A DNA stretch of 64,000 nt from Perkinsus olseni (lineage: Eukaryota; Perkinsozoa; Perkinsida; Perkinsidae), in the NCBI GenBank assembly GCA_013115135.1, contig JABANP010000045.1, positions 124,001 to 188,000 on the forward strand, read 5' to 3'. This document shows, in pieces, positions 35,429 through 48,915 of the stretch. The stretch's first letter is position 1, and each line of letters starts with the position of its first letter. Below the pieces are notes generated by a model. The model was not told the origin of the DNA. It made no database searches and worked only from the letters and a program-made list of their open reading frames with translations. Both the position numbers and the translations under genes were made by a program.

Positions 35429-38400
35429 ATGGCATCATTATTGTCAGTATGCCGTGTTAGTCAGAAGCTGATGTATTCTACTGGTATCCCGAACAACCCA
35501 ACTCTCCCTCACCAGCAGCATCATCCACAACATCCCTCATCATCATCATGTATAACAGGACCAACAGGCGATATCATATCGAGAGGTGATGCATCATACA
35601 GACAGGTGAAGGGATGATGATAATTAGTCTCAGATGAGAGTCTAGAAAGGGATGCTGATGCTCATAATGCTGATACCTTCGGTTGTGATGATTATGATAA
35701 TGCTCTCAACGATGATGATGTTATGCTATCATACACCCAACCCTGTATTACATTGAAGGTAGTAGCAGCAGCATATTAGTAGTATTACGATTAACTGTAC
35801 GTGGGTTGTTAGGAGATTGGTAGTCATCATCATCATCCTACCCCTCACCATCCTACCCCTCACCATCCTACACCTAACATCAGTATAGGAGGGCCTCTAG
35901 AGGGACCTCCTATATTCAATAACAACAACAACGGGTGCAGGAGTGGCTATGATAGTAGCATAACTCGCTCCTCCGTAATCATTATCATACCACATTTCTA
36001 GGGGCTCCTGGTCACTGCATGGAAGCAGCAGCAGCAGCAGCAGCAGATCAGGCGCCAATGATGATGAGGGATATGCCTCCACCACCGGGCATATCACGTC
36101 CTGACGGCCTAGCCGCCGGCGGCGGCGCCGGCGTAGTCGTACCACCCCCACCCGGAATCATGACTAGAAGGCCACCAATCACTCTTGCCTCTTCATCTTA
36201 CCTCCCTACCGCACCACCACCACCACCACCACCAGTATATTCTGATATCCGACGAAGGATGGCTGATTTGCGGTAAGAGTGGTATGATTAGGGGCGGGAG
36301 CATGACGATGATGATGATTGTTGTTGTTGTTATGGACAGACCACCACCCGGCATACATCAAAGGATACAAGAAGGAGACGTAACCGTACCACCTCCTCCA
36401 CCACCATCATTCATACCACCACTTCACCAACCATTATTATCGACGCAAGAATATAAGGATGATGTCACGAGGATGATGATGATGAAGATGAGCAGCAGCA
36501 GCAGCAGCATCGAGCAGGAGAGGTAGTTGGTAATGCTCCTACTACTAGTCGTAGTAGTAGAAGAGTTGTTAGAAGGTCGGTAGTAGGTCGTCGTCGTCGG
36601 CATCGATGCAGGATACTTTGATGTTTGGGAAAGGTATGGGAAGAGATGATAAGGTAATAATGTCAAGCCCACTTACGTACAGTTTCCTATCATCATCATC
36701 AGACTACTCCTGTGAGCATACCATCTTGTAATATTATCCACAATAGACTAACAACAAGAAGAGGGGGATACCCAATCCCATTAACATCTTATCATAAGAA
36801 GAACATCATCATCCACTCTGCACTCCTTCATCATCATCCTGCCCCTCCTCCTGCCTCTGCACATGACGAGTATTCTTCCGTCACCAAGGACATGAGTGAT
36901 GCTGCTGTACAAGGAGAGCATCCATCATCATCATGGATGACAGAAGAAGAGAAAGATATGGTTATGAAGTCACAGCTGAATCAGATGGTAAATGCTGCTG
37001 CTGTTACTGCTAAGGATGATGATATCTCACCAGGCACAAGTGAATACCGGCGTTCAAGACAGGAATGGCAAGTTTGTGTTCGAGAGGGGTAATAATAATA
37101 CAATGAGCATGAGACGACCCCATAAAGGTGAGTATTACATACATGGGGATACTGATCGACGAATAGGGTTGACGTTACACTGTGTTAGGCTGATGATAGT
37201 AATAATCATTATAATACTCCCTCCTCATCCTTATCAGTACCATCAGCTCCAGCTACCCATACTGGTAATGATGATGATGATAGACAACGTCACCATCAGT
37301 CTCACACTCATGCTGCTGCTATTCATCATACATCCAATAGTAGTCTGGGTAACAAGATTTATTCTAGCATACAACATCCAAGGTAGTAGTACTATTACTC
37401 GCACATCGATTAATAGAATATTGCGTTTAAGAACCATGCCTTAGGCGTAACCTCAACCTCACTATAATAAAGGACGACTGCAGTAGCAGTACGGGAAGGG
37501 AAAGTGAGCATCATCATCATCATAATGATGATGAAGATGATGATCCACGATGGATAATAGAAGAAGGATTCCTGCAAATGATGGTACTAGTATCACTATC
37601 TGTAGCCGTGTTGTGAGTATGTTGTGGTATTAGGATGTGGACATCTGTGATAAAGAATTATCTGTACTACATCCAATGGCTGTTGATCGTATAATACATA
37701 CACTAGATACGAGGTAGTAGTAGGATTCTGTACACCACCACCATCACCAGACTTATTATTATTCGGACTACTGCCGTCTGCTAGTGATCTTCTTATGTGT
37801 CATTATTATTAGAACTGCCTTGCTGAGTCAAGTGATGAAAGGATTAAAGGTGATGATGATGCAGTTGAGTAAAAGTGATGATGATGATGATGATGCAGTA
37901 TGTGGTGCAATAATAGGTTATAGGAAAGGAAGGTACTATTCTTACTACTACCGTCATGTTAGTAGCTTGCTGATGTTGATGATGGTGTTCCATTATGATC
38001 AGATTACTCATCAAACGCTTGCTGATTGCTCTCCAATACGTACTCCTACCACCAACACCACTACATGACCATACTAATACCAATGCCGCCAGCTTAGAAG
38101 CCCCCTTCTCCTCCTCCTACTCAAGTTGCATGGTGGATGACAGTAGTGAGGTCCACGTCAGGCAATTGAGGAAGAGGAGGACACTATCAGCATCATTATT
38201 ATTACATGATAACGATAATGATGACGATGAGAACGATAAAAGTAATATGAAGTATAAATCAGTCCAGGCAGATTGATAATGTCATCATCATCATCACTAC
38301 TCTATGCTCTTGGTGGTATTATTCCTCATCAGTTACTCACCGTCAACAACATCGTGTACAATTACTCTTGTCAACCTTAGAAGGTAGTAGTAGTAGTGTC

Positions 38401-38679
38401 ATTGAAGTAAGCCTGTATGTAGTATCGATAGGTCCCCTACGATGCCAGCATCTATCCTACCCTTGTTATAACATGCTCAGTGTCCTCTGTCATACATTGA
38501 ATAAGATAACAACTCAACAACAAATAAAACATTGTGAGGAGAAGGAGGAGGTGAATGATGATAAGACGGGTGATGATGATGATGAATGGAAGGATATGTT
38601 AAATGTTCTACAACGTGCGAATGAGGTGGTAGCTGACTTCACCACACTATCAACAACAACAACAACAAGTTGTGGATAG
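35429..38679 (+). CDS. PAT1: Pat1-like mRNA decay factor
   Basis: Pat1 bridges the Lsm1-7 ring and the DDX6/Dhh1 helicase and promotes decapping. ATG 35429 opens a short leader. After a 48-bp intron, ESLERDADAHNADTFGCDDY contains the D-x-T-F-G motif known to bind DDX6. A Pro-rich middle follows (PPPPGISRPDG, DRPPPGIHQRIQ; 36019-36520) with an Ala run. The central conserved block is WMTEEEKDMVMKSQLNQMVN (about 36925-36995), similar to the Pat1 (M-T-x-x-E-K-D-W-I-K-x-Q) signature, followed by SSLGNKIYSSIQHPR (about 37340-37385), similar to the G-x-LGK-x-x-SS-x-PR motif. The helical C-terminal domain is only partly traced (PRWIIEEGFLQMM at about 37540-37580, HPMAVDRIIHTLDTR at about 37675-37712). 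The 3' end at 38679 is the last open exon and may be off. Confidence 0.6.
35826..35876. repeat. 15-bp tandem repeat CATCCTACCCCTCAC, about 3.3 copies
   Basis: Three near-perfect copies (the last with ACC to ACA changes) end just before a TAACATCAG acceptor-like sequence in an apparent intron of the Pat1-like gene. Confidence 0.7.
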
Positions 38680-38960
38680 TACTTAATGCTTCCCGACATT
38701 ACAACGATATCATTAATTATGAACGCCTCCTCCTCCTCCTCCTCATCATCATCACCATGTATTGCTACATGGCTATTATCCACATTGTACTAATTGGGTG
38801 GCTGATGATGATGATAACAGTAGCAGCAGAAGGAACAGTGATGATAGTACTTATTACTCTAAGTCTAACTGATAGGCCATTGATCATCTCCGTACGTCCA
38901 TCATCCTCATTGTAATAATTCCTCCATTATCATTAACTTTAACTCCACAGTTTCTCTGAA

Positions 38961-41900
38961 ATGAAAGTAAACAAGGTACTTGTGTTCGTCCATGATGATG
39001 ATGCTGATGATACTTTCTGTCATCCACATTGTTACAGTGATACCAGGGCTGTTCTCGTTCCTGCTGCTGCTGTTTTTTCCAGTCCTACTACTACTACCCT
39101 ACATATGTTACTCTCTTCCGACTTCTTTCAAGACCACGCTACTAGCGACGATGCTTCGCACAATTCTCCCACTTCATATCATTATCGTCATGATGGAGAT
39201 GATCATCGTCGTCGGGAATGTGTGAAGAGAATCATCAGTGATGATGATGAGAGTCATCATGGCATGATGATCATGAATACACGGTAACGCCACCATTGCA
39301 GTACTACTCCCTCACCACTGCTGCTGCTGCTGCTCACATCGTAATAATCGTACTATTTCGGATACCTGACCACCTTAGGGACGGCAGTACAGTTGAACGA
39401 TACCGACAACACCACCACCAGCAGCAGGAGGAGGGGACCTCGGAGATAGAAGAAGAAGGAGAACCTTCTGACTCTATTCGTTTGGGTGTGGAGCGTCTTA
39501 AAGTATACATGGTTATTATCAGAACTAGCAGCATAGCAGCATTAGAGTGTCTTTAGGATAGGCTAGCATCCCAACTCGATCGACAAATGAAGAGAAGATC
39601 ATCATCATCATTACCGGGAGTAGAGGCAACATCCCTCTCTACACCTCATAAAAGTATAATGGCAAACCGGCAGGACACACACAAAGAGGAGGAGCATCAT
39701 TATAATAATAAGAACACTAGGACGATGGAATCATACCGATGTGAAGTTAATGACACACCAGACGATACCAACAACAGTGATACTCATGATGTAATATGCT
39801 TCGAACTCATAAACCGTGGACCTCGCAGTACCATAGCAAACGTAACAAGTTGTACTATCGTCAGGATAGTAGCAACCTAAGGGAAGAAGAAATGAAGGAG
39901 GAAGAGGCGAATGCTTCGCCCACTGGTACAATAGCCATCATCACCATCGTCAGTGTTGCTACCACTACGTCTTCTCAGGTCATGACGATCATATCCTTCG
40001 TCATGATGACCATCATAAAAATACGTGATTCCGATGTGATTGATAAGTTACAGGTGCTAGGGCTAACACGAACTAAGTTTGAGCTAACATGCTCATCATC
40101 ATCGTCATCGTTATGGCTACTTCTCAGCAAGCCGGTATCGTACCTGTCTTCAATCCCCTACCATCAACATTACTCGATCATCATCATCATCAACATTATA
40201 TAAACAGTGCCACCAACAGTAACGACTTATCGCAGCAGAATAGTGACTACCACTCCATACGCTCATCCGAAAAGGGTCTAGTCGTCGTTAAGACACTGGA
40301 ACAAGTAGTGGTATTGATGTATTGCTAGGGATGCCCACTGAGCACCATCAGTTACTATCCTGCTATCATCATACTGAAGTGAGTTCGTCTCATCATTTAT
40401 CATCATCATCATCCTCTCCGTCGTCAAGAGCCATCCAAACAGCAGTTATGACTCCCCCACCGAAGGGAGTTCTCGTACAATGTCGTATCATTAGGAGTCG
40501 CGGGTAATAACCACTTGTAGTATATCCTGATAGCTCTTATTACTATCCCATGTACTGCTGTTTATCGTTGTTTATCATATTATTAGTGTGCTTATCATAG
40601 TAATTCCTAGTCATCTTTTTAGTGATGCACCATTACTTGGGTCGTGGTATCCAAGATATCAACTAGTACTCGAGGATGATGGTGAATGCGTCATGTGTAG
40701 TAAGAAGAGGATGAAGAACAAAACATCTAAATTATCAAATCAATGCCTGCTCTACATTTGATAAAATGTCCCGTAAAGTAACAACAACAACAACAACAAC
40801 GATTGGCGTCCTCATCATCATACTGTTATCTGTTATTGCTGTTTTCAGGCCCATCATTACGTTGGCAAGGTCCGAAGTAATTTCATGGGCACCGAGTTCT
40901 GCATGTAATACCCCCACCAGTGTTACTTTTATCGCCACTTCTTCTTCTTCTTCTTCTTCTTGTAATCGTTACAATCAGCATCATCTACTATCGTCTCCCT
41001 TGTTGATAGATACTCTACTTCTCCGCGTCACGATATAGCTGATGACAATACCTATGATGATGATGCATTCCATCATCATCAACGACAACAGGATATACAT
41101 GATAATGATAGCAGACCAAACCTCGGCAGCAATGATGCTGCCTCTACTATCATGAATGATGATATTGATGATAAGAATGTGATGAGGAGCAAAGCTAATA
41201 ATAAAGGAAGAAAGATAGAACTTGGCGGGGTATTCTATACAAATACCTTATTTACTAATCATCCACGAGGCCCTCGACGAATGCATGTAGTGATACCAAA
41301 AATACACCCACAAGCAAAACGACAAGCAGGGTTATCATCATTGCACGACAAGAGTAAGGCGGAATAGTAGGACAAGGTTATGATGCTTGAAAGTGTTATT
41401 ATCAGAAGAGAAGGTAAGATTTGGTGAGTATGCCGAGGATGCTGAATCAAGATCATCATCATTAATGTCGAGAGGCAGATTATTATTACCAGTAATAATA
41501 CCACCAACAGCTACAACAAGAGCATTCACATTCTCATCATAACTACTAATCTTACAACTTGTTGTTGGTAGAAACACGTCATCAGTCGTGAAGTTGGACC
41601 CTCACATCCTCAGTACAAAAAGCAGCTGAGGGATAAGTTCAGGAAAAAGAAACGAGAAGAACAGGAGGAACAGAAGCGTACACTTTCTATTATCAACACT
41701 CATCATTTCATCGACACTATTGCTATTCACAATCTCAGCACGACCACCGTTAATATACGATACTAGAACTCTACGCTCGACGCCATCACTACCACACGAT
41801 CTTCAAATGTAATAATACATATGAGTGGCAGCATGCAGTGATGGCTTACCACTGGCAAGTGCTTGCTGCTGCTGCTGCTGGTGCAGGTATGTTAACAAGG

Positions 41901-42371
41901 ATCCCAAGTGGAACGACGATCTTCGAGCATTCGTTCTCAACTTCAATCGTCGAGTCACTAAAGCATCAGTGAAGAACTTCCAATTGATACGACTAGACAA
42001 TACCACCGCCTCTCCTGCTTATGATGATGATGATAAAGGTAATGATGATCAACAACCGATGGTGGTCTTGAAGAAGCAGGGTACATAGTCAGAATAATAA
42101 TTCAACCTTAGACATCACGCTTCAACAACAGCAACAACAACACGGGAGACAGGAAGAAGGAGAGGAAGAATCCGTGGTGTATCTTCAATTTGGGAGAACA
42201 CATAAAGACCAATTCACTATGGATTATAGATATCCATTATCAGCAATGCAGGTAGTAGGTTTACTCTGCTCATTGGTCTACTCTTATTACTATTATAGTA
42301 ACGATGATCATCATGTTCAGGCCTTCGCTATATGCCTATCAAGTTTTGACTATAAAATATGTTGCGAATAG
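38961..42371 (+). CDS. TULP: Tubby-like protein
   Basis: The C-terminal Tubby domain (beta barrel around a helix, phosphoinositide-binding, linked to ciliary membrane traffic) is complete and in order: [19 protein letters not shown] (about 40440-40500), [20 protein letters not shown] and [18 protein letters not shown] (about 40650-40760), [16 protein letters not shown] (about 40859-40908), [20 protein letters not shown] and [11 protein letters not shown] (about 41212-41310), [20 protein letters not shown] + [12 protein letters not shown] (41890-41990), [20 protein letters not shown] (42175-42240) and the signature end [17 protein letters not shown] before TAG 42369-42371. The N-terminal half (His/Ser/Asp-rich, low complexity) is uncertain; ATG 38961 or ATG 39587 could be the start. 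Together with the next gene it suggests a flagellated life stage. Confidence 0.87.
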
Positions 42372-42675
42372 TAATAATAATAACATGCATGCTTATCCAT
42401 TACAGTGATGATAATAATAGAACGGTGTCAATGACTATAGTCCCATATTGTGTTGTTTAATTGTGGATGATATCATAATCTCAACACGCTGCTTCTGTTG
42501 GGCATCATATACGCAGAAGCAATGCTTTTATGATACTACTAACACCGGATGATGATGATGATGATCATTTCGGGTCGGGTTGATAATGGATCCTCTCCCT
42601 CTTGCAATATAGATGAGTATCGTTAATACTTAACCACATCGTCATACTCATTTCTAGTTATGATTGTAACTTGAC

Positions 42676-45600
42676 ATGTCTGATGATGTAGTAGGAAGAA
42701 TTGTGAGAGGGACAGGAGGAGAGGAGGACCCCCATAACGACGCCATGCCAACTCCTGATTATGAGATATTTTTAGAAGAGAAAAGACTCTATCATCTAGG
42801 ATGTATTGATGATGGTGATCTACTATTATGTGAAGGTGCGGTAGAAGGGGATGAAGATGATACGATTATTATTGGCAAAGAGGATGCAGAGGATGATGAT
42901 GTAGTAGTAGTATTAGTGATAACCATAATCATCATGCTCCTAAGTACTGTTATGTTAGACACCATCATCGTCATTATTCAATAATAGATCGGCACTTCAC
43001 CAAGACAACAAACATCGAGAAAAAGCGGCGGTACGACCAAGAGCACCAGGAGTAGATGATGATGGATGTAAGGACCAAAGCAGAAGAAGGGGTTCATCAT
43101 CATCATCATGGTGGTAAGTATCATGTTGTATTGGCACATGTAATTTTAATCATCATTACGTGCATTGTAGCAATGGCAAAAGTAGCAAGAAAAAACAGAA
43201 GTACAGCGGTAGTAGTAATAATCGGAGGAATAGTGGAGAGAGATGGCAGATGTCAGTGGAAACGAAGTATACCTTGATAGAAGATATATGTGCCCAGCTG
43301 GTGTCCTCGAACAAAGCACAACCCGAACAACAAGAAGAAGGTCATATAAACGATAATGCCAATAATAATAAAACTGATGATAATGATGATAAGACGTATG
43401 AAGTACTATTACATCATTATAATAATGATCATCATCATGTCATGAAACCGAATAATGCACATGATGATTACTTGCCAACTATTATGGAGAATGATGATGA
43501 TGATGATGATGAAAGCGGACAAGAAACACCGCAGAGAGGGAGTGAAGAGAATGCTCACCGTAACATTGATGATAATAATGACAAGGGAGAAACCAGAACA
43601 ATAACATCATCATCGTCTAGTGGTAGTAAACGACACAACTGTCGATGGATAAAGAAAAGTAAGAGCAGCCCCTTGATAGTGGTGATACAGATAATAACCA
43701 TACCGCATCATACACCTCTATCAATTATAGGTTTGATCTGGAGCGACACCGGTATATCGGCTGAAAGATTCATGAAGATGAATAAAAATGAAAGAGTAGT
43801 AGTAGTGGATAGTATGAAGAATCATCATATGAGCATCAATGGCTCACTGTCTATGAGTGAACATAAGGCTTAGGTTAATCATTTTGTTGGTATGAGCGCA
43901 TTGAGTAGGAAGAACAATCTTGGAAGGAACTTATTGCGTATGAGGAAACGCTTTGCGAATGGTAATACATTCATCATTATCATCATCATCGTCGTTGTGA
44001 TGACGGTGACAGTCTTATAGAACTCCCTTCCAGCAGTTCTTCTCCCTCTCCTTAGAGTACGCATTCTTCCCCGATACTTGGGTTCTACCTACGGACCTTA
44101 ACCATCTGAAAGCACAGTTCAACAATAATAATAAGAAGGGCAACAACAGCAGCATTGGGAGTAAGAAGTTTAATAAAAAGAAGAAGTGTAATAAAACCTA
44201 CATCGTTAAGCCCGATAACGGCTCCCAAGGTAATGGATTCAGTACTTGCTGCTGATGCTGCTTGTTCTGCATCTTGGTGTTATGCTACTAGGTAAAGGTA
44301 TCTTTCTTACTCGTGACTTGAATGATGTAACCCTGGATTATTCTCGTACATTAATAGTTCAAAGATACATCAATAAACCCTTCTTATTAGATGGGTACAA
44401 ATTCGATTTACGGCTCTATGTCCTAGTGACAGGTAATAGTAGTATGCTCATCATCACTCTGCCGCCGCCATCATCATCATCGTCCTAATCATCATCAGGA
44501 TGTGATCCATTACGCATATTCTTACATGATGAAGGATTGGTCCGTCTTGCTACTACACCTTATACAAGCCCTACCTGCAACAATATTAAACAAACAACAA
44601 TGCATCTAACCAATTATGCGATTAACTCAAAAAGTGAATCATATGAGCATAATACTGATCCTGATGATGTAATAATAATCTACTACTTCATCATCGCCAT
44701 CATCAACTATCACTATTGTTGTTATTTAGATTATCATTATGTTGATATTAGATACACTCTGGCCATAAACGCTCCTTACAAGCTCTTTATCATCATCTAG
44801 CAGAACTTGGTCATGATGTTACTCTGCTTAAATGCAAAATTAATGTAATCGAATCGTCATCCGCGATGATACTCAATGATACTGTTCTTTCATTCTGTCC
44901 AGGATCTTATTATAAAGACATTAATATCGGTACAACCATCCTTGGCTCATGTTTACCATAGTTGCCAGCCGGATGATATACATAATAATATGTGCTTTTG
45001 AGATATTAGGCTTTGATATCCTATTGGACTATAAACTTAAACCATGGTAATAATTATCATACTACTACGTGCATGACATGCGGGTTGTTTAGTCATCATA
45101 TCGGTCATAACCAGTCGTCTACTGACATTGTCATCAGGTTGGTCGAAGTGAATCATGCTCCATCCTTCGCAACGGAAAGTGAGCTCGACTACAGGGTTAA
45201 AGATAAAGTAATAATAGCACAAGCACTGATACTAACTGATGAAATGTCAGACCAAAATGTACTCGCAATATGATAGAGTAGTTGTGCTGCTTGATCACAG
45301 GTTATACGCGATGCATTCGAGATTGTTGGTATCACTAATGATCCGACAACAAATAGAACAACAGGAAATAGCCTACGAAGGAAAAAGCGGAGTAGCCTGA
45401 GGACACGAGGCAATGAGATGCATACTAACTCTCATAATCATCATCATCATCAATCGACATCATCATCATCATGGCCTGGCACTAGTACCACTCAGCCTGA
45501 GTGTAGATTGACTAAGGATATGTTGCTGACGGAGATAGCTGATGAAGTATGGAAGGAGAAAATGATGAGAGATAAAGGAGCGAGGAAGTGTTCATTATCA

Positions 45601-47768
45601 TCTTCATCATCATCATCGTCATCAAGCTCAACAATAATACCGGATGAGCGTCCACCATGGGGACGTGGTGGGATTGTAAAGTGTGGAGAGTCTAATCCTG
45701 GTCAGAATGGCATCACTAAAGGAGGGCCACATGCAAAGCATGTGAGCAAGAATAACAGGAAACAGTATAAGAGGGTAATATATGAGCATAATTGTTCTCT
45801 TGTAGTAGTACGATTGCAACCACAACTACGACTATCACATCGTCATGATTATCGTTATGGTGGTAATGATCATTTTCTCAGGAAACTATGAGAATAATGC
45901 GATTATATATGATAAGGCAAGCAGCCATTGATAGATGTATTAGAGAGTGTGCCATAACATCATCATCTATAGGGTAATAGCTATACATACTACGACTGGT
46001 ACTACAGGTAATGCTTATACTAGGGTATTGCCCTTTAGGTTCACTTTATTATATCCTACTAAAGATAAAGAGATTGAGTATCGTGAGTACCACGATGAAG
46101 CTATAGATATTTGGGAAACCCTCACTGGTAGTATTATGATAAGTACATGATAAGTATTCTCATTCTAATTGCTATGCATGTCATCATTATCATCAGGTGG
46201 TCGTAGTCGTAGACCAGTTCGTATAAACACAGTATTACTGTCATCTCAATATCATGATGAAGCTGTATTATTACGCTTACTACATCATATAAAACAGAGC
46301 AAGACGAAAGGAGTAGTAGAAGAAGAGAATCTACAACCTGGTAGTGTCCCGAATGAGACTCCTGGATCGATTAAAAACAAAGGGACTAGTCCAAAAGGAA
46401 TTCGGCAGCATCAGAACAGCTCATCACGTGAAGGTACTTATGCTATAATGAACCTCTCATTTGCTTAATTATGCTTGATGAAGCTCATCAGGTGTTCCAA
46501 CGCAACAGGTATTGCCGACAAGAATAGCAGAACTAAGAGCCACAACACCAGTGGTACCACCGGCTATGCTGCTCATGATGATGCCGACTGTCGGACTAGT
46601 AGCAGGGAATCACTTGTAATGCTACTGGTCCTAGTATGCCGTCGTAGTCGCTGTCATTGTCATACAGAACATCGTCATTATCATCTAACGCCGGCGACCC
46701 GGGAGGTGAGTCTCCAGTAGAGAAGGCAGCCACGGAGTCCCCTGAGAGTAATGTGAAGGAGGGGGATGTTGTTAAAGTGCAGACTAACCTTGGATGGGAG
46801 AAGGTCCTTGTTAAGAAGAGATTGATTAACGGAAAATACGATATAGTATTCCTCAACGATGGAGAGGTAGTAAGACTTATTATTCGACACATCATCAGCA
46901 TTATAATGAATCATTATTGATGATGAAAGTATTTTAGGTTATGTGCGGGGTTATACCAAGAATACTGAGGAGTAGTATTCAACAACCTCCGAGCCTTCCA
47001 CAACGACGAGGAGGGCGAGGAGAGGTACAGCATCTTAACTTATCAATTACCTCCCCTACTACTGTTAATACCACCTATCATTCCCATCATGTTGAGTATG
47101 GCCATCATGCCTTACGGAATGGTACAGCTGAAATTAAGAAGGAGAGGGAGTCGAATGCCCATGACGGTGTTACTACTACTGTGGTACAGAATAGGGGCGC
47201 TAACAAGATAGGACCAACTACCTCGACCACAGTCAGCTACTCATCATCATTAACAACACCAACAACGACTACATTGGAGTACCATCCACCGCAGGAATCA
47301 CGAGACGGAGGAGAGGTAGGTACAGGGGAATATGGTCACTATTCACGGTCGTTATGTCTCTCTCTCCTTCCTGTTGTCTACACTTATGTTTTCGCTCATC
47401 AGGACTTCTCCTACTACCGGCATCGTGATGGTCATCATATGAATGATGATCAGCGTCGTTATGAGTCGACAACTCTCCTCCGAGTCGAGCCTATTGTGCG
47501 TAGGAGGGGTGTGGCATCCAATAACTACAACAGAAAGAAGACTAACAAGACGATGATCAGGCTAATGCGAGGTGATAGCATCGCCCAAATGGTATCATCA
47601 TCATCATCATCATCACAGCTACTCCCTCTTACTATTCCCAATAGGACAGCGCCTAGGGATGAATGTTCCACTGTACTCAGTTCGTTGATAACAGTTCACC
47701 CATTACACCATCACGACTCCCAAACATCGATCATCAAGTCTTATGTTGATAATGACGATAACATTTAG
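42676..47768 (+). CDS. TTLL: Tubulin tyrosine ligase-like polyglutamylase with Tudor-like C-terminus
   Basis: TTLL enzymes add Glu or Gly chains to tubulin tails, mainly in cilia. Blocks in order: SVETKYTLIEDICAQLVSSN (about 43250), GLIWSDTGISAERFMKM (about 43730), VNHFVGMSALSRKNNLGRNL (about 43875), TYIVKPDNGSQG (44198-44229) joined to KGIFLTRDL across the intron 44230-44291, KPFLLDGYKFDLRLYVLVTG (about 44380), RIFLHDEGLVRLATTPY, MHLTNYAIN (about 44600), SGHKRSLQALYHHLAELGHD (about 44765), CFEILGFDILLDYKLKPW joined to LVEVNHAPSF across 45047-45137. The ATP-grasp core is complete and resembles the TTLL4/6 group. After a Ser-rich linker and LTGGRSRRPVRINT, introns 46434-46491 and 46616-46667 keep the frame into EGDVVKVQTNLGWEKVLVKK / RLINGKYDIVFLNDGE / VMCGVIPRILRSS, a Tudor-like fold. 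Stop is TAG 47766-47768. Confidence 0.83.
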
Positions 47769-48915
47769 GTGACAGCATCATCATCATCATCATCAACATC
47801 ATCATCGAAGTAATGATGCAAATGGTGATTAATAAAAGTTTATTAAGGAATCCGGGGAGCCGGGAATCATTTGCCTGATTCAATCATCTCTATGATGATG
47901 CTATTTCCGCTCGTCTTACGCGCCACCATTCACCAGTTCATATGCGGGAGTAGTGTGGTCATGGTGGTGTTCTTGTTGTCCATGATCATGACGTGCAGCA
48001 CACTGCTGTTGTCGCAACTCAAGATTACCACCAACAGTGTTGTTGTGTTCTTCTTCATCACCAGTTGGATGATATATAATATGTAGGAAGTGTGGGTTCG
48101 AATCTGGGCAGTGGTGAGGGTTCATCCTTCCCTTTCTCGTTTCTATTCCCTTCAAGCTTCGTTATCAACACAATCGTTACTATCCTGTCTCCCCTGGCGA
48201 TTTTGGTGACTTATTCGCTCAGTACAGTCATGGTGAGCATATTCGAATGATCCTGTCCCGTAGAGTACATGTACCATACCACATCTACCGTACATCATGT
48301 ACGTATAAAGTTCATTTTTCCACATCCCTGACGATAATACTACTATAGATTATAGAGCCCCATAGATTTATGTCATGGTCACCATTTCCCTTTTTCAGTG
48401 TTCTCACTGACTAGCAATACATCATCAGCGGTTCGATCAATGATGACTATGATGATGATAATCACGATGTATCATCGTGTCATTTCTCTTCTAATCATTG
48501 GCATCATCTTTGGCAGCATAAAAGGCACTCGAATCATCCGGGCTACCGTCGTGGATGCTCTGATCACGCTAAGCCAATCACACAATCCCTGTCTCCCGAT
48601 ACCCGACAAGCCCTCTAGCAGTCTAGGGTCACACAATATTATGCTATTTGATGATATTCCTTTTAGGGAGAGTGTCCTTCGTTCATCGTCTCTATCTTCA
48701 ATTATACTATATGATTTCAGTTGTTGTTTTATTGTTTTTTCATATTGTTATCTCTTGTTCCTGGTTATCACCATCGGGACAACAGCATCAACAACAACAA
48801 CAGCAGCAGCAGCATAGTCAAGGAGTAATCTTCCACTACAAGAACAACAAGAAGAAGGGAGTACTTACTGCAGTTTTACTACATTACTGGCCCTCTTATT
48901 ATTAGAACCACGACA
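47769..48915. other. 1.15 kb spacer upstream of the POT gene
   Basis: It starts with a CATCAT tract. An open plus-strand stretch at 48398-48650 (VISLLIIGIIFGSIKGTRII then RATVVDALITLSQSHNPCLP) could be a small exon or chance; I find no homology. CAACAACAG repeats occur at 48783-48815. A promoter for the transporter must lie here. Confidence 0.3.

Noticed and set aside
35897..36151. Long antisense open frames opposite the Pro-rich Pat1 region and other repeat tracts
   Set aside because: Trinucleotide repeats keep several frames open on both strands; these antisense frames show no family motif and conflict with supported exons.
40296..40328. A possible 24-bp intron (GTAGTGG...TTGCTAG) in the Tubby gene
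   Set aside because: The frame allows it, but a 46-bp intron starting at the better donor GTTAAG upstream uses the same acceptor and also keeps the frame, and it fits the usual intron size.
46197..46260. RPVRINTVLLSSQYHDEA looks like a piece of S-adenosylmethionine synthetase
   Set aside because: No other part of that enzyme is nearby and the segment is in frame with the TTLL tail; short chance similarity.
48085..48110. GGTTCGAATC resembling a tRNA T-loop
   Set aside because: The flanking bases do not form the five-pair T stem and no anticodon or acceptor stem is found upstream.
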